Assembly (NCBI GenBank): GCA_041739465.1
Contig: JBGSNX010000059.1
Coordinates: forward strand, 1 to 64,000
Source: BOKV01 sp041739465
GTDB taxonomy: Bacteria > Pseudomonadota > Alphaproteobacteria > Rhizobiales > Rhizobiaceae
Reading direction: 5' to 3'
Length of the DNA stretch: 64,000 nt
Shown here: piece by piece, positions 43,634-52,889 of the stretch
How the letters are laid out: each line of letters begins with the position of its first letter
Numbering within the stretch: position 1 is the first letter of the stretch
The notes under the pieces: model-generated
Databases searched by the model: none
Seen by the model: the letters and a program-made list of their open reading frames with translations, nothing else
What the model was told of the DNA's origin: nothing
Translations under genes and position numbers: made by a program

Positions 43634-44236
43634 ATGAACAAAAGTCCCGATGCGTTTCGTACCATTTCGGAAGTGGCCGAGGATCTCGACCTGCCGCAAC
43701 ACGTATTGCGGTTTTGGGAAACCCGGTTCCGCGAAATAAAGCCGCTGAAACGCGGCGGCGGGCGCCGCTATTACCGCCCCGACGATGTAGACCTGCTGCG
43801 TGGCATCAAACATCTGCTGTACGATGAAGGCTACACGATCCGTGGTCTCCAGCGCATTCTCAAGGAGCAGGGCCTGCGCTTTGTAGTCAGCATCGGCAGG
43901 GGCGAGATCGAGCCCGAAGCGGCTGGCACTGTCACGCAGGCACTTCTTGATGATGATGCTTCACTCGAAGCTGAAGAAATCATCGAGGTTGAGCCGGACC
44001 TCGATGACGACATCCTGCCATCTCCGCTTGCCCGCCGGGCCATGACGGTCAGCGAAATCACCGCGCCCGCCCGCCCGCGCGGTATTTTTGACCGGTTGCG
44101 CGGGCGTGAAGCCGAGCCTGTCATCGAGGAAATGTCCGGCCGCAGCCTTTCGTCATCGGATCGCCGCAGCCTTCAGGCAACATTGTACGAACTGCTGGAA
44201 TGCAAGCGGTTGCTGGATCAGGTCCGCGGAAGTTGA
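43634..44236 (+). CDS. MerR family regulator
   Basis: A 200-residue protein with an N-terminal MerR-type winged helix-turn-helix (FRTISEVAEDLDLPQHVLRF then WETRFREIKPLKRGGGRRYY). The long C-terminal part is acidic in the middle (EAEEIIEVEPDLDDD) and holds no metal-binding cysteines, so it is not a metal sensor. It sits between ihfA and tRNA-Pro, a conserved spot in Rhizobiales. Target unknown. Confidence 0.88.
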   Translation: MNKSPDAFRTISEVAEDLDLPQHVLRFWETRFREIKPLKRGGGRRYYRPDDVDLLRGIKHLLYDEGYTIRGLQRILKEQGLRFVVSIGRGEIEPEAAGTVTQALLDDDASLEAEEIIEVEPDLDDDILPSPLARRAMTVSEITAPARPRGIFDRLRGREAEPVIEEMSGRSLSSSDRRSLQATLYELLECKRLLDQVRGS

Positions 44237-44319
44237 TCTGGGATAGCCACAGCTGCCTTTGTTCGAACCATCTTAGCAGTTGAAATGCCGGGATCGCCCT
44301 TGTAGGGTCCACCCGGTTT

Positions 44320-44396
44320 CGGAGCGTAGCGCAGCCTGGTAGCGCATCTGGATGGGGTCCAGAGGGTCGGAGGTTCGAATCCTCTCGCTCCGACCA
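44320..44396 (+). tRNA. tRNA-Pro (anticodon GGG)
   Basis: A 77-nt cloverleaf: acceptor CGGAGCG paired with CGCTCCG, anticodon stem TCTGG/CCAGA around loop ATGGGGT with anticodon GGG, TpsiC arm GGAGG-TTCGAAT-CCTCT, encoded ACCA end. It reads CCC codons. The exopolysaccharide locus begins only four bases after it on the other strand. Confidence 0.97.
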
Positions 44397-44399
44397 ATT

Positions 44400-45677
44400 T
44401 CACTTTGTTGGCAGGGATTGCAGCCGGGTCAGAACCCCTGGCTGCCTTTGCCGTTGCCAACGGGTTTCCAGGGCAATGCAGCCCCAGATGATGCCGATCA
44501 CCAGATAATGGTGTCGCCAATGGTCGGTGTCAATGACGATGCCAACCAATTGGTGGCAGAAGAACACCACATAGGCGATCTGCAGGTAGGCCTGCCATGG
44601 CCGGGGCCTGAACAACAGTTTGAAACCGGCAGTCAGCGTCCATGTGACCATTGCCATCCACGCACAAAAGCCGAGCCAGCCGTAGTCCATCAGGCCCTTG
44701 AGATAGATGTTGTGGGTGTCTTCACGGAAAATGTAGCCAAATTCCAGTGGGGCAATGCCAAGCGGCTTTTCCGTGGCAAGCAGGAATCCGAGCCAGTGCC
44801 GGTCAAACCGCCCGCCACGTCCGCCGTCATATTCCTGGACGACCTTGACACGTTCGGACAGCAAATTGGCGACCGCCTCGAACTGGATTGCCACCGCAAG
44901 CAGCAAGACAACCGCCAGCACCCCGGCGACACCCAGGGCGATGTACTTCAGGCGCAGTTTTGCCTTCTGCTCATTGATGATCAGCAGAATGTAGAAAATG
45001 AAAGCGCTGACGATTGTCAGCCCCCAAGCAGCCCGCGAGAATGACAGCAACACACCAAGCAGCAACACCAGCAACATGCCACCACGCAGGGGCAGCAGTG
45101 TCGCTGAACGGTTCATCACCCCGTACATCAGATACAAGATTGGCGCGACGAGAAACGGCCCAAACACGTTGGGGTCCTGAAAAGCGCCCATGGCCCGCGA
45201 ATACCGCGTGAAGATGTCAAATCCCGGAACACCGAAATAGCCGATGATGCCAAGCAGCGTGGTGATCACTGCCGAGACCACATATGCCCGGAAAATCAGC
45301 CGCAACCGGCCCATGTCTTCCAGAATGATGATCGCAAAGAAAACCGAAGTTAGCGCCAGAAAGAACGAAACCGCGATGTAGATGATCCCGCGCATGTAGT
45401 CCTCGATCTGGAACGAGGAAATGATGCCGCCGGCATTGTAGACCACGAAAAGCACAAGCAGCGGCATGATCGTGCGCGGGATGCGCATGCCGAACACGAT
45501 CCAGATGAAAAGCAGCAGCGCCAGAAAAAGCTCATAGGGTGCCGGCTCGAAAATGACAAAGCCGCCCAGGAACACTGCAAACGCAATTACACTGTTGGCG
45601 ATCAGCCGCAACTCTGCCGATCCAAAGCTGCGGGCAGGGCTTGCCTGACCGCCAAGGGTGGCGGCTGTAGCTGTCAA
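44400..45677 (-). CDS. O-antigen ligase/polymerase-like protein (Wzy_C family)
   Basis: A 425-residue membrane protein of about eleven helices. The family's large periplasmic loop is visible in the C-terminal half (ERVKVVQEYDGGRGGRFDRH then WLGFLLATEKPLG then EDTHNIYLKGLMDYG), with the H-N-x-Y-L motif typical of O-antigen polymerases and ligases. It likely polymerises the exopolysaccharide repeat unit. The start is a TTG at 45677 overlapping the upstream gene's stop (TTGA); no ATG is better placed. It is the last gene of the minus-strand operon and ends 4 bases from tRNA-Pro. Confidence 0.85.
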   Translation of the reverse strand: MTATAATLGGQASPARSFGSAELRLIANSVIAFAVFLGGFVIFEPAPYELFLALLLFIWIVFGMRIPRTIMPLLVLFVVYNAGGIISSFQIEDYMRGIIYIAVSFFLALTSVFFAIIILEDMGRLRLIFRAYVVSAVITTLLGIIGYFGVPGFDIFTRYSRAMGAFQDPNVFGPFLVAPILYLMYGVMNRSATLLPLRGGMLLVLLLGVLLSFSRAAWGLTIVSAFIFYILLIINEQKAKLRLKYIALGVAGVLAVVLLLAVAIQFEAVANLLSERVKVVQEYDGGRGGRFDRHWLGFLLATEKPLGIAPLEFGYIFREDTHNIYLKGLMDYGWLGFCAWMAMVTWTLTAGFKLLFRPRPWQAYLQIAYVVFFCHQLVGIVIDTDHWRHHYLVIGIIWGCIALETRWQRQRQPGVLTRLQSLPTK

Positions 45678-47233
45678 TACGCGTTGTCCGTGTTGAGGAG
45701 CTTGAACGGGGTGATGACGAGAATGTAGAAATCCAGCATCAGCGACCAGTTCTCGATGTAGTAAAGATCATGGTTGACGCGCTGGCGGATTTTCTCCGGA
45801 TTGTCGACTTCACCGCGCCAGCCATTGACCTGGGCCCAGCCGGTAACCCCCGGCTTGACCTTGTGGCGGGCAAAATATCCGTCCACCACCTCATCCCAGA
45901 GCTTGTTTTCCGTGTGGGCGTTGACGGCATGCGGGCGCGGCCCAACCAGCGACAAGTCACCGCGCAACACATTGAAAAGCTGTGGCAATTCATCAATGGA
46001 GGTCTTGCGGATGATCCTGCCGACGCGCGTTACGCGTGGGTCGCCCTTGGTAACTGCACGCTTGGCGTCCGGGTCCGACATTTCGTGGTACATCGAACGG
46101 AACTTGAGCACTTCGATAACTTCATTGTTGAAGCCATAGCGGCGCTGCCGAAACAGGACCGGACCTTTGCTCTCCCAGCGAATGGCAATCATCGTGCCCA
46201 ACATGACCGGTGCCAGCATGATGATGGCAACCAGCGAAAAGAAGATGTCGAACGCACGCTTTGAAATGGCATCCCAGTCCGCAATCGGCTTTTCGAACAC
46301 GTCGAGGAATGGCAACGATCCTTCGTACGAATAAGAACGCGGGCGGAAGCGCAACTTGTTGGTATGCGCCGACAGGCGAATGTCGACCGGCAAAACCCAA
46401 AGTTTCTTCAGCAACTGCAAGACCCGCTTTTCCGCAGAAAGCGGCAGCGAAACGATCAGCATGTTGATGCGGGCCATCCGGCCGAATTCTACAAGTTCTG
46501 GAATGGTGCCAAGCTTTGGATAACCGGCAACCACCGGCGGTGACCTTGTATCGTCGCGATCATCAAAGATGCCGCAAATGCGGATGTCGGTGTCGTGCTG
46601 GGCTTCAAGCGAGCGGATGAGTTCTGCGGCAGGTTCGCCGCCGCCCACAATGACCGCCCGGCGCTCAAGCCGCCCGTCAGACATGATCCGCTTGATGTAG
46701 AGCGAGATGGCGCCCCGGTAGAAGGCAAGAAAAATCGCGCCGCCGATGAACCACGAGCCGAACCACAGGCGCGAAAATTCTGCCGAAGTCTTTGACACGA
46801 AGCCGATGACCACCAGCGCCAGCAAGGCAACCGTGAAGCCCGAAACCGCCTTTGAAAACTGCGTAATGAAATTGCGCAGGGAGGACGCCTGATAACCGTC
46901 AATTGCCTGAATGAAGCTGACCGAAAGGATGGAACCAAAAAGGGCAGCGCCAAGATGTTGCGCCATCAGCGCGTCGCGACCGTCGAGGTAGTAGAAGAAA
47001 ACACCCAGGGCAATTGCCAGCAAGCCGAGAAATTCACCGATGCGCACAAAGCCGGTGATGAGGTTTGGCGAAACAGAATCAGCCGAGAAAAGCTGCGCCA
47101 CCTGCATGGCAAGTTCGTTGAGCTCGACCTTGCGGGCTTCGCCCGGTTCTGGTTCTGCTTCCACAGATCGAACCGCTTTCGGCGTGAATATCGCCTTGTC
47201 CTTGTTGGCGTTGCGGGTATTGGCGGCTGACAT
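45674..47233 (-). CDS. Undecaprenyl-phosphate sugar phosphotransferase (WcaJ/ExoY-type)
   Basis: A 519-residue initiating enzyme that transfers a hexose-1-phosphate, most likely glucose, to undecaprenyl phosphate. Four N-terminal helices, a CoA-binding-like domain (VIVGGGEPAAELIRSLE) and a C-terminal bacterial sugar transferase domain starting near residue 325 (KRAFDIFFSLVAIIMLAPVM, RWESKGPVLFRQRRYG, KTSIDELPQLFNVLRGDLSL, then VGPRP) form the polyisoprenyl-phosphate hexose transferase layout. The N-terminal 60 residues are a charged, unstructured extension. It starts the repeat unit made by this locus. Confidence 0.92.
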   Translation of the reverse strand: MSAANTRNANKDKAIFTPKAVRSVEAEPEPGEARKVELNELAMQVAQLFSADSVSPNLITGFVRIGEFLGLLAIALGVFFYYLDGRDALMAQHLGAALFGSILSVSFIQAIDGYQASSLRNFITQFSKAVSGFTVALLALVVIGFVSKTSAEFSRLWFGSWFIGGAIFLAFYRGAISLYIKRIMSDGRLERRAVIVGGGEPAAELIRSLEAQHDTDIRICGIFDDRDDTRSPPVVAGYPKLGTIPELVEFGRMARINMLIVSLPLSAEKRVLQLLKKLWVLPVDIRLSAHTNKLRFRPRSYSYEGSLPFLDVFEKPIADWDAISKRAFDIFFSLVAIIMLAPVMLGTMIAIRWESKGPVLFRQRRYGFNNEVIEVLKFRSMYHEMSDPDAKRAVTKGDPRVTRVGRIIRKTSIDELPQLFNVLRGDLSLVGPRPHAVNAHTENKLWDEVVDGYFARHKVKPGVTGWAQVNGWRGEVDNPEKIRQRVNHDLYYIENWSLMLDFYILVITPFKLLNTDNAY

Positions 47234-47366
47234 GTTCCGGATTCCTTGCGCAATTTGGCAAGCGGATGGCTATCTGAAAATGTCTAACAAACGCTGCATT
47301 TGAAGGAATTTTAACGTGCAAACATCGAGGCAGGGGCATTCCTCGAAAGCAATGGTTACCAGCGGG

Positions 47367-48497
47367 TTAAAGACTGGCCCGGTAAGCCTGTTCAACGCTT
47401 TGCGCCATCGCCGCAACCGAAAAGCGCTGCTTGAGTTTTTCAGCCTCTGCAAGGCCCGCTGCAACCCTGTCGGGATTGTCGAGGCTTGCCAACATCGCGC
47501 TCGCAAGGGCGATTGAATTTCCCGGCTCGACCAGCGTCGATGTGGCTCCCTCGAATATCTCGGGAATTCCGCCAACCGACGTCGCAACAAGTGGGCGCCT
47601 GGCGGCGATGGCTTCAAGTACGATGTAGGGCATCGACTCGGCACGCGACGGCACAACAACCACCTTTGCCATGGCAAAGGCCTTGCGCGCCGGCATTGCA
47701 TCGTGAACCGTGACGGAACTTGTCAGGCGAAGGCGCTCGATCTGCGAGTGATAGTCTGCTTTGTCCGGGCCATCGCCGACGAAATGCGCGCGGAAGCTTC
47801 GCCCGCTTCGGGCAATAATGGCCAACGCGTCGAGAAATACGTCCGGACCTTTAAGGTCGCGCATCATGCCGATGTAAAGAAAATCGGCAGCGTCTCTTGC
47901 CTCTTCCACCGGCTGGAATTCTTCCGGTGACAGGCCGTTGTAGACGAGGCTCCACGGGCAACGCGGCTCGCCCACTTTCGCCCGGTAACCATCCGCCTCA
48001 TATCGACTGACAAACACCAGCCGGTCGGTCATTCTTTCCAAAAACCGCTCCAGCGTGAAGAACAGCTTGCCCTTGGCGCTTCCTGCATCGTAGTGGATCG
48101 AACCCCCATGGGGGCAATAAAGACCGGCAACGCTTGAACCTGATACCCGTAACGCTGAACCGATGATGCGTGCATAGGCGCCGCCCTTGGCGCCATGTGA
48201 ATGCAGCACATCCGGTTGCAATTTCCAGATTTCCTTGAATGTCTTGTACAGGGTGACAAGATCTCCGGGCGTGATCGATCGCTGCATCGGAATGCGGATC
48301 AGACCCAGTGAAAGATGGGGCCGGATGGCTTCGAAAAGTCCATCCTCATGCGCGCCGCCGGTAGATGAATCACACAGGATGCCGACCTGGTGGCCTGCCG
48401 CACTTTGCGCCATGACCAGATCGCGCACATGCCTGAATATGCCGCCGACAGGCGAACGGAAACAATGCACTATGCGCAGAGAGCCGGTTTTTGCCAT
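47367..48497 (-). CDS. Glycosyltransferase family 4
   Basis: A 376-residue GT-B enzyme. The N-terminal half has GGIFRHVRDLVMAQSAAGHQ and the C-terminal GT1 domain has YIGMMRDLKGPDVFLDALAI and the E-x7-E motif in RAESMPYIVLEAIAARRP. It adds one sugar of the repeat unit; donor and acceptor are unknown. Only this one glycosyltransferase lies in the locus, so other transferases must be elsewhere or the repeat is short. Confidence 0.9.
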   Translation of the reverse strand: MAKTGSLRIVHCFRSPVGGIFRHVRDLVMAQSAAGHQVGILCDSSTGGAHEDGLFEAIRPHLSLGLIRIPMQRSITPGDLVTLYKTFKEIWKLQPDVLHSHGAKGGAYARIIGSALRVSGSSVAGLYCPHGGSIHYDAGSAKGKLFFTLERFLERMTDRLVFVSRYEADGYRAKVGEPRCPWSLVYNGLSPEEFQPVEEARDAADFLYIGMMRDLKGPDVFLDALAIIARSGRSFRAHFVGDGPDKADYHSQIERLRLTSSVTVHDAMPARKAFAMAKVVVVPSRAESMPYIVLEAIAARRPLVATSVGGIPEIFEGATSTLVEPGNSIALASAMLASLDNPDRVAAGLAEAEKLKQRFSVAAMAQSVEQAYRASL

Positions 48498-48500
48498 GCT

Positions 48501-49079
48501 TCAGAACAACCGCTCGCGGATGTAGATGGTGTCACCAGAAAGGATCGGGTCGGAAAGCGGTACCCGCCCGTTCATCACCTGGCCATTGACCTGCCTGGTT
48601 ATGTCGGCATTTTCCTGCAATGCGCGGGGTGAAAATCCGCCTGCAATGGCGATGGCATTCTGGACGGTCATTCCGGGCACATAGGCATATTGCCCGGCCT
48701 GGCCAACTTCGCCCATGATGAAGAACGGGCGGTAGCGATCCACTTCAACTGAAACGTCAGGGTTCTTCAGGAAGCCTGCGCGCAGCTTGGCGGCAATGGC
48801 TCCTTCGAGTTCTTGCGGAGTGCGCCCGCGTGCGGCGATCGCGCCGATAAGCGGAAACGCAACGTGTCCCGATTTGTCCACCGAATAGGTGTTGGTGAGG
48901 TCGGTTTCCCCGAAAACCGTCACCCGCAACCGGTCGCCGGCATCAAATGTGTAAGGCTGGTTCAGGGCAGCATGAAACGCCTGATCGACAGGGCGATAAG
49001 TGGAACAACCCGCAAGCGTGGCGCAAACGGCACCAGCCATGATGATTTTTCGCCAAGGGAAGCTTTTTCCACGCAACAT
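48501..49079 (-). CDS. Polysaccharide export lipoprotein (Wza/ExoF-like)
   Basis: A 192-residue outer-membrane exporter subunit. Lipoprotein signal (AVCATLAGC, Cys about residue 25), then the poly-export domain (FDAGDRLRVTVFGETDLTNT) and a SLBB domain (FIMGEVGQAGQYAYVPGMTV, NAIAIAGGFSPRA). It is shorter than Wza, resembling ExoF1 of rhizobia. It begins the minus-strand operon, diverging from the chain-length gene with about 290 bases between. Confidence 0.92.
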   Translation of the reverse strand: MLRGKSFPWRKIIMAGAVCATLAGCSTYRPVDQAFHAALNQPYTFDAGDRLRVTVFGETDLTNTYSVDKSGHVAFPLIGAIAARGRTPQELEGAIAAKLRAGFLKNPDVSVEVDRYRPFFIMGEVGQAGQYAYVPGMTVQNAIAIAGGFSPRALQENADITRQVNGQVMNGRVPLSDPILSGDTIYIRERLF

Positions 49080-49367
49080 GACATACCCGTATGTACCGGC
49101 ATCACAAAATGCCGCTGAAATTGGAATTGGACAGCCCTGCTGCCTTCACGGATTAAATGCTGCTTATGGTTAACCGCCGGTAAAATTTGAAAAAAAGTCT
49201 GATTAACCGAATTTAAACACAAGTGAACATTGAATTAACGAGTGATGATATTTGTCATTGTTCAAGAAAGCCGATCTGCAGCGTTAACGACATGGTTACC
49301 ATGTTTCTTCATTCTCCGTTTGCCATGCCCAAGCGCGTATCGCGTTCCAGTATCAGGAGTTCAAGCC
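49080..49367. promoter_or_regulatory. Divergent promoter region of the exopolysaccharide locus
   Basis: This 288-base region between the export lipoprotein and the chain-length gene is AT-rich, with runs such as AAATTTGAAAAAAAG, and has no gene. It must hold two promoters. TGAACA near 49223 and TGTTCA near 49259 form an inverted pair that could be regulator half-sites; this is a weak observation. Confidence 0.5.
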
Positions 49368-51557
49368 ATGACCGGTGCCAATGATCTTGCCAAGGATGTC
49401 GACATTGACATTGCGGGTCTTTTTGCCGAGTTGCGCAAGAAATGGTGGCTGATACTGGCGGTTCCGGCAATTGTTGGTGTTGGTCTTTTCATGGTTTTGT
49501 CGACCATGGAGCCCAGCTATCGCTCAAGCGCACGCATCATCATCGAAAAGCGCGAATCCGTTTTTACCCGGCGCAGCGACGGCGATTACACCCTGTCAGG
49601 CAACCAGTTTGACGAGCAGGCAGTAGGCAGCCAGGTCGAAGTCTTCAGTTCCGATGATCTGGCATTGAAAGTCATTGCCACGTTGAAGCTTGCCGACCAC
49701 AAGGAATTCAATTCCTCGCAGCCTTCCATTCTGAGTGACCTTATGGCGCTTGCCGGATTGGGTGACAGCGCGGGCATCGACGTTTCCGCCGATGAGCGTG
49801 TCCTCAAGGAATTCCGCGAGCGCTTGCAAGTTTACGCGGTCGAAAAATCACGCGTGATCGCCATCGAATTCTGGGCGCATGATCCCAAGCTGGCGCAAGA
49901 CGTGCCCAATGCCGTGGCAGATGAATTTCTGGCGATTACCAAGGCTTCGCAGCTGTCATCAACAGAAGAGGCCACGGATTGGCTCGGACCCGAGATCGAG
50001 GAACTGCGCACCAAGGTGCGGGAGGCCGAAGCCAAGGTTGCCGAATTTCGAGCGCGTTCCGACATCTTGGTCGGCAACAACAATGCGCTGCTTTCGACCC
50101 AGCAATTGTCCGAGGTCTCGTCCGAACTGTCACGTGTGAAAGCAGACCGCGGCGCTGCCGAGGCCAAGATATCGGCCATTCGGACTGCACTGGAGCAGGG
50201 TGGTTCGCTTGATGTCATTCCCGAAGTGATTGCTTCGGCGCTTATCCAGCGTCTTCGTGAACGCGAAGCATCGCTGCAGGCACAGATCTCAGAACTTTCC
50301 ACCTCGCTTCTGCCGAACCATCCACGGCTGAAGGCGCTGACATCACAGGCGAACGATTTCACTTCGCAGATACGCACAGCCGCTGGCAACATTCTTACCA
50401 GCCTTGAAAACAATGTGGACCTGCAACGTCAGCAGGAGACCGTGCTGATCCAGGAGGTGAACCGGCTCAAGGCGGAGGCCGGGCGCGTTGGCGAGGCCGA
50501 AGTTGAGCTGCGGGCCTTGGAGCGGGAAGCGAACGCTCAACGCGAATTGCTTGAATCCTATCTCACCCAGTTCCGTGAAGCAGCCAGCCGCCAGAACCGC
50601 GACTATCTGCCGATTGATGCCCGCATCATCTCGCGTGCTGTGATGCCATCGGAAAGCTTTTTTCCCAAGGTGCTGCCATTCACCCTTGCCGGTGCAGTTG
50701 TGGCCATGATCATGACGATCGTAGGCATACTTGCCCTTGCGCTTTTGTCTGGCAAAGCCCTCAAGCAGGTGAATGCGCCGCAGCCAATGGTGCCGGACCG
50801 TGTTGAATTGCCGGTTCCCGAAATTGCAAATGCACAACTGCCTGCATCCACACCTGCAACCGCGCCAAAGCGTGTCCAGCTTCCGCAAATGGAATCGCCC
50901 AATCTTTTCCCTGATGAGCACCCGCTTGAATTGGAAAGTCGCCAGAAGGTGGCTGCAATGGCAGCCAATGATCCGGAAGTGTTTCCGCTCGCCGAAACCG
51001 TTGCAGCACTTGCAGGACTTGGCCAGGCCCGCGTTGCCGTAGTGTCTCCATCAGGAGACGAAGGATCGATCATTGCCTGGGAATTGGCGCGTCGGCTGTC
51101 TGACGATCGTTTCAAGGTCGTGGTTGTCGACCTCACCGGCAGTTCAGTGACTTCGCTGCAGATGCTTGGCGATGTCGAAGTCGAAGGCCTTGGCGAACTG
51201 CTTGCCGGCAGTGCGGCCCTTTCGGACATTGTCTATGAAGACCGCCTGTCGCAAGCCCACATCATTCCCGCCGGTCTTGGCGGTGATGCCAGCGGTGACC
51301 TGCTTGCGCGCCTGCGCGCAATGGTGGGTTCACTGACCGCAGGCTATGACTTCGTGATCCTCGATTGTGGCTATAGCGGCCCGGAAGGCCTTGAAAACAT
51401 AGCCGATGAAGAAACAATCGTGCTTGTGAGCGCAGAAGGAGCCGATCGGACCGATCTTGCGCAGACCGAGGCGCTGTTGCGCGACAGCGGCTTTGAAGAA
51501 GCAATCAGCGTGCGGCTCGATACACGGATATCCGCACGAAAGATTGTAGCTGCGTGA
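49368..51557 (+). CDS. Exopolysaccharide chain-length/transport protein with degenerate kinase domain
   Basis: A 729-residue Wzc/GumC-type polysaccharide co-polymerase. It has two membrane helices (about 25-45 and 445-470), a long periplasmic coiled-coil region (ATDWLGPEIEELRTKVREAE) and a C-terminal BY-kinase-like domain. The Walker A loop is changed to VVSPSGDEGSIIAWELARRL, lacking G-K-S/T; Walker A' (VVVVDLTGSS) and Walker B (FVILDCGY) remnants remain, and no terminal Tyr cluster is present. It probably works as a chain-length and export regulator without tyrosine kinase activity. Start ATG 49368 follows CAGGAG. The Pro-rich linker is about residues 480-540. Confidence 0.9.
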   Translation: MTGANDLAKDVDIDIAGLFAELRKKWWLILAVPAIVGVGLFMVLSTMEPSYRSSARIIIEKRESVFTRRSDGDYTLSGNQFDEQAVGSQVEVFSSDDLALKVIATLKLADHKEFNSSQPSILSDLMALAGLGDSAGIDVSADERVLKEFRERLQVYAVEKSRVIAIEFWAHDPKLAQDVPNAVADEFLAITKASQLSSTEEATDWLGPEIEELRTKVREAEAKVAEFRARSDILVGNNNALLSTQQLSEVSSELSRVKADRGAAEAKISAIRTALEQGGSLDVIPEVIASALIQRLREREASLQAQISELSTSLLPNHPRLKALTSQANDFTSQIRTAAGNILTSLENNVDLQRQQETVLIQEVNRLKAEAGRVGEAEVELRALEREANAQRELLESYLTQFREAASRQNRDYLPIDARIISRAVMPSESFFPKVLPFTLAGAVVAMIMTIVGILALALLSGKALKQVNAPQPMVPDRVELPVPEIANAQLPASTPATAPKRVQLPQMESPNLFPDEHPLELESRQKVAAMAANDPEVFPLAETVAALAGLGQARVAVVSPSGDEGSIIAWELARRLSDDRFKVVVVDLTGSSVTSLQMLGDVEVEGLGELLAGSAALSDIVYEDRLSQAHIIPAGLGGDASGDLLARLRAMVGSLTAGYDFVILDCGYSGPEGLENIADEETIVLVSAEGADRTDLAQTEALLRDSGFEEAISVRLDTRISARKIVAA

Positions 51558-51575
51558 GAAAAATGCCGCCTCGGC

Positions 51576-52808
51576 TCAACGCCGCAAGAGCGTTGCGCTG
51601 GAACGTCTCACAGCGTTGAACCATCCCCACAGCCGGGAGTTTTCGCGGATTTTGCGACGCAGATGATAGGCAGCTCGCTCGGCATATGCGAACGGGATGC
51701 CGATCGCCCTTACCGGTAGGATGACGTCAAAAAGTTCCTGCCTCTGCTCGCACCACGACCGCTTGTAGCGTTCATCGCCGCTGCCAAGATCCATGCTTTC
51801 GATGCCTTCGCTGCAGCAATGTTCCGTCAGCAAATACAACAACATTTCGCCAGGGCTCATCTGGGTCATTTCATCGTCGGCTATCGAGCTGAAATAGCCG
51901 GAAAAATGCGTGGCGTGGATGCCACCGCCGAAGACAGCGCGGATTTTCCCGCCGATCTCGAGGCCGTGGAGGCGCAACAATGGCTGTTGCGTGTTGAGCG
52001 AACTCAGGGCGAGCGATGACAGCATTTCGCGCGCGCCACGCTCTGTAAAGACGTTGTGAATTCCATTCTCGGCGAGCCGCCTGGTCTTTTGCTCGATGAA
52101 CACATCCAGCAGGCGCGTGACGGTGAAAGCGTCTTTCGCAATGACGAGCCTGTGCCCGCCTGCGGCCTGTGCTTCCTTGCACTGTTGGCGGAATTTCTTG
52201 CGCTTGCGCTTTGCGTTTCCGCGCGCCAGCAGCGCTTCAAATCCACCGTTCAGGTTCATGAAGAAGGTTGGATTGGTGGATTGCTGATGCGCAAGTGAAG
52301 CCATCGGATTGGTTGCGCCATTCCATTCCTGAGGCTGGCAGCACAAGCGAAATGTTATTGCCTGCGGCGCATGCAGGGCAATCTTGCGAATGATTTCGAG
52401 CATGGATGCGCGGCTGGCGAGGGCCAGAAACTCGCGGGAGTAAAGCCCCATGTTGAAATTCATGTGGCTTCCGCCGATCCAGCGAACCCGCGGGTAAAGG
52501 CTGCCAACCTTGACCAGTGGCAACAACATGGCTGGCCGACCTGCAATTGTCCCGGTTACGATGAAGGGCTCCGCGCCTTTTTCCCGTTCCAGCGTGGTCA
52601 GCGCAATTTGCGCCCATTCATGACGTTGATAGATGGTGGCAGTTTTTTCCGCTTCGAGCGTTTTCCAGAAGTCGACGATCTCGCTGATGCCCTTGTGAAC
52701 TTCGATATGCATCAACTGGGCAAGATTGTCCGCTCGCGCCAAAGGCACTGCTGGCAGTTCTGATACTGCCTTGGCAACCGGCAGTTTCGCGAAACTGGAA
52801 ATTTCCAT
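51576..52808 (-). CDS. GNAT acyltransferase, CelD/BioF2-like
   Basis: A 410-residue member of the cellulose-biosynthesis CelD/BioF2-like family with a duplicated GNAT fold. Seen: VRWIGGSHMNFNMGLYSREF in the first half and a conserved C-terminal segment GSGDERYKRSWCEQRQELFD; basic run KRKRKKFRQQCKEA. It likely adds an acyl group to a sugar of the exopolysaccharide. I chose the ATG at 52808 with GGAGG six bases upstream, since the TTG starts before it lie too close to that site. Confidence 0.85.
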   Translation of the reverse strand: MEISSFAKLPVAKAVSELPAVPLARADNLAQLMHIEVHKGISEIVDFWKTLEAEKTATIYQRHEWAQIALTTLEREKGAEPFIVTGTIAGRPAMLLPLVKVGSLYPRVRWIGGSHMNFNMGLYSREFLALASRASMLEIIRKIALHAPQAITFRLCCQPQEWNGATNPMASLAHQQSTNPTFFMNLNGGFEALLARGNAKRKRKKFRQQCKEAQAAGGHRLVIAKDAFTVTRLLDVFIEQKTRRLAENGIHNVFTERGAREMLSSLALSSLNTQQPLLRLHGLEIGGKIRAVFGGGIHATHFSGYFSSIADDEMTQMSPGEMLLYLLTEHCCSEGIESMDLGSGDERYKRSWCEQRQELFDVILPVRAIGIPFAYAERAAYHLRRKIRENSRLWGWFNAVRRSSATLLRR

Positions 52809-52889
52809 CAACAACCTCCAAAGGCTCTCCTAGCAACTCAATCTAAACATTCCGTGAGTAACTTGCCGCCAACTGGACAGGATTGGCTC

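Noticed and set aside
44320..44396. Search for an integrase or a second copy of the tRNA-Pro 3' end at the far edge of the exopolysaccharide locus
   Set aside because: None was seen, so an integrated island is only a possibility.
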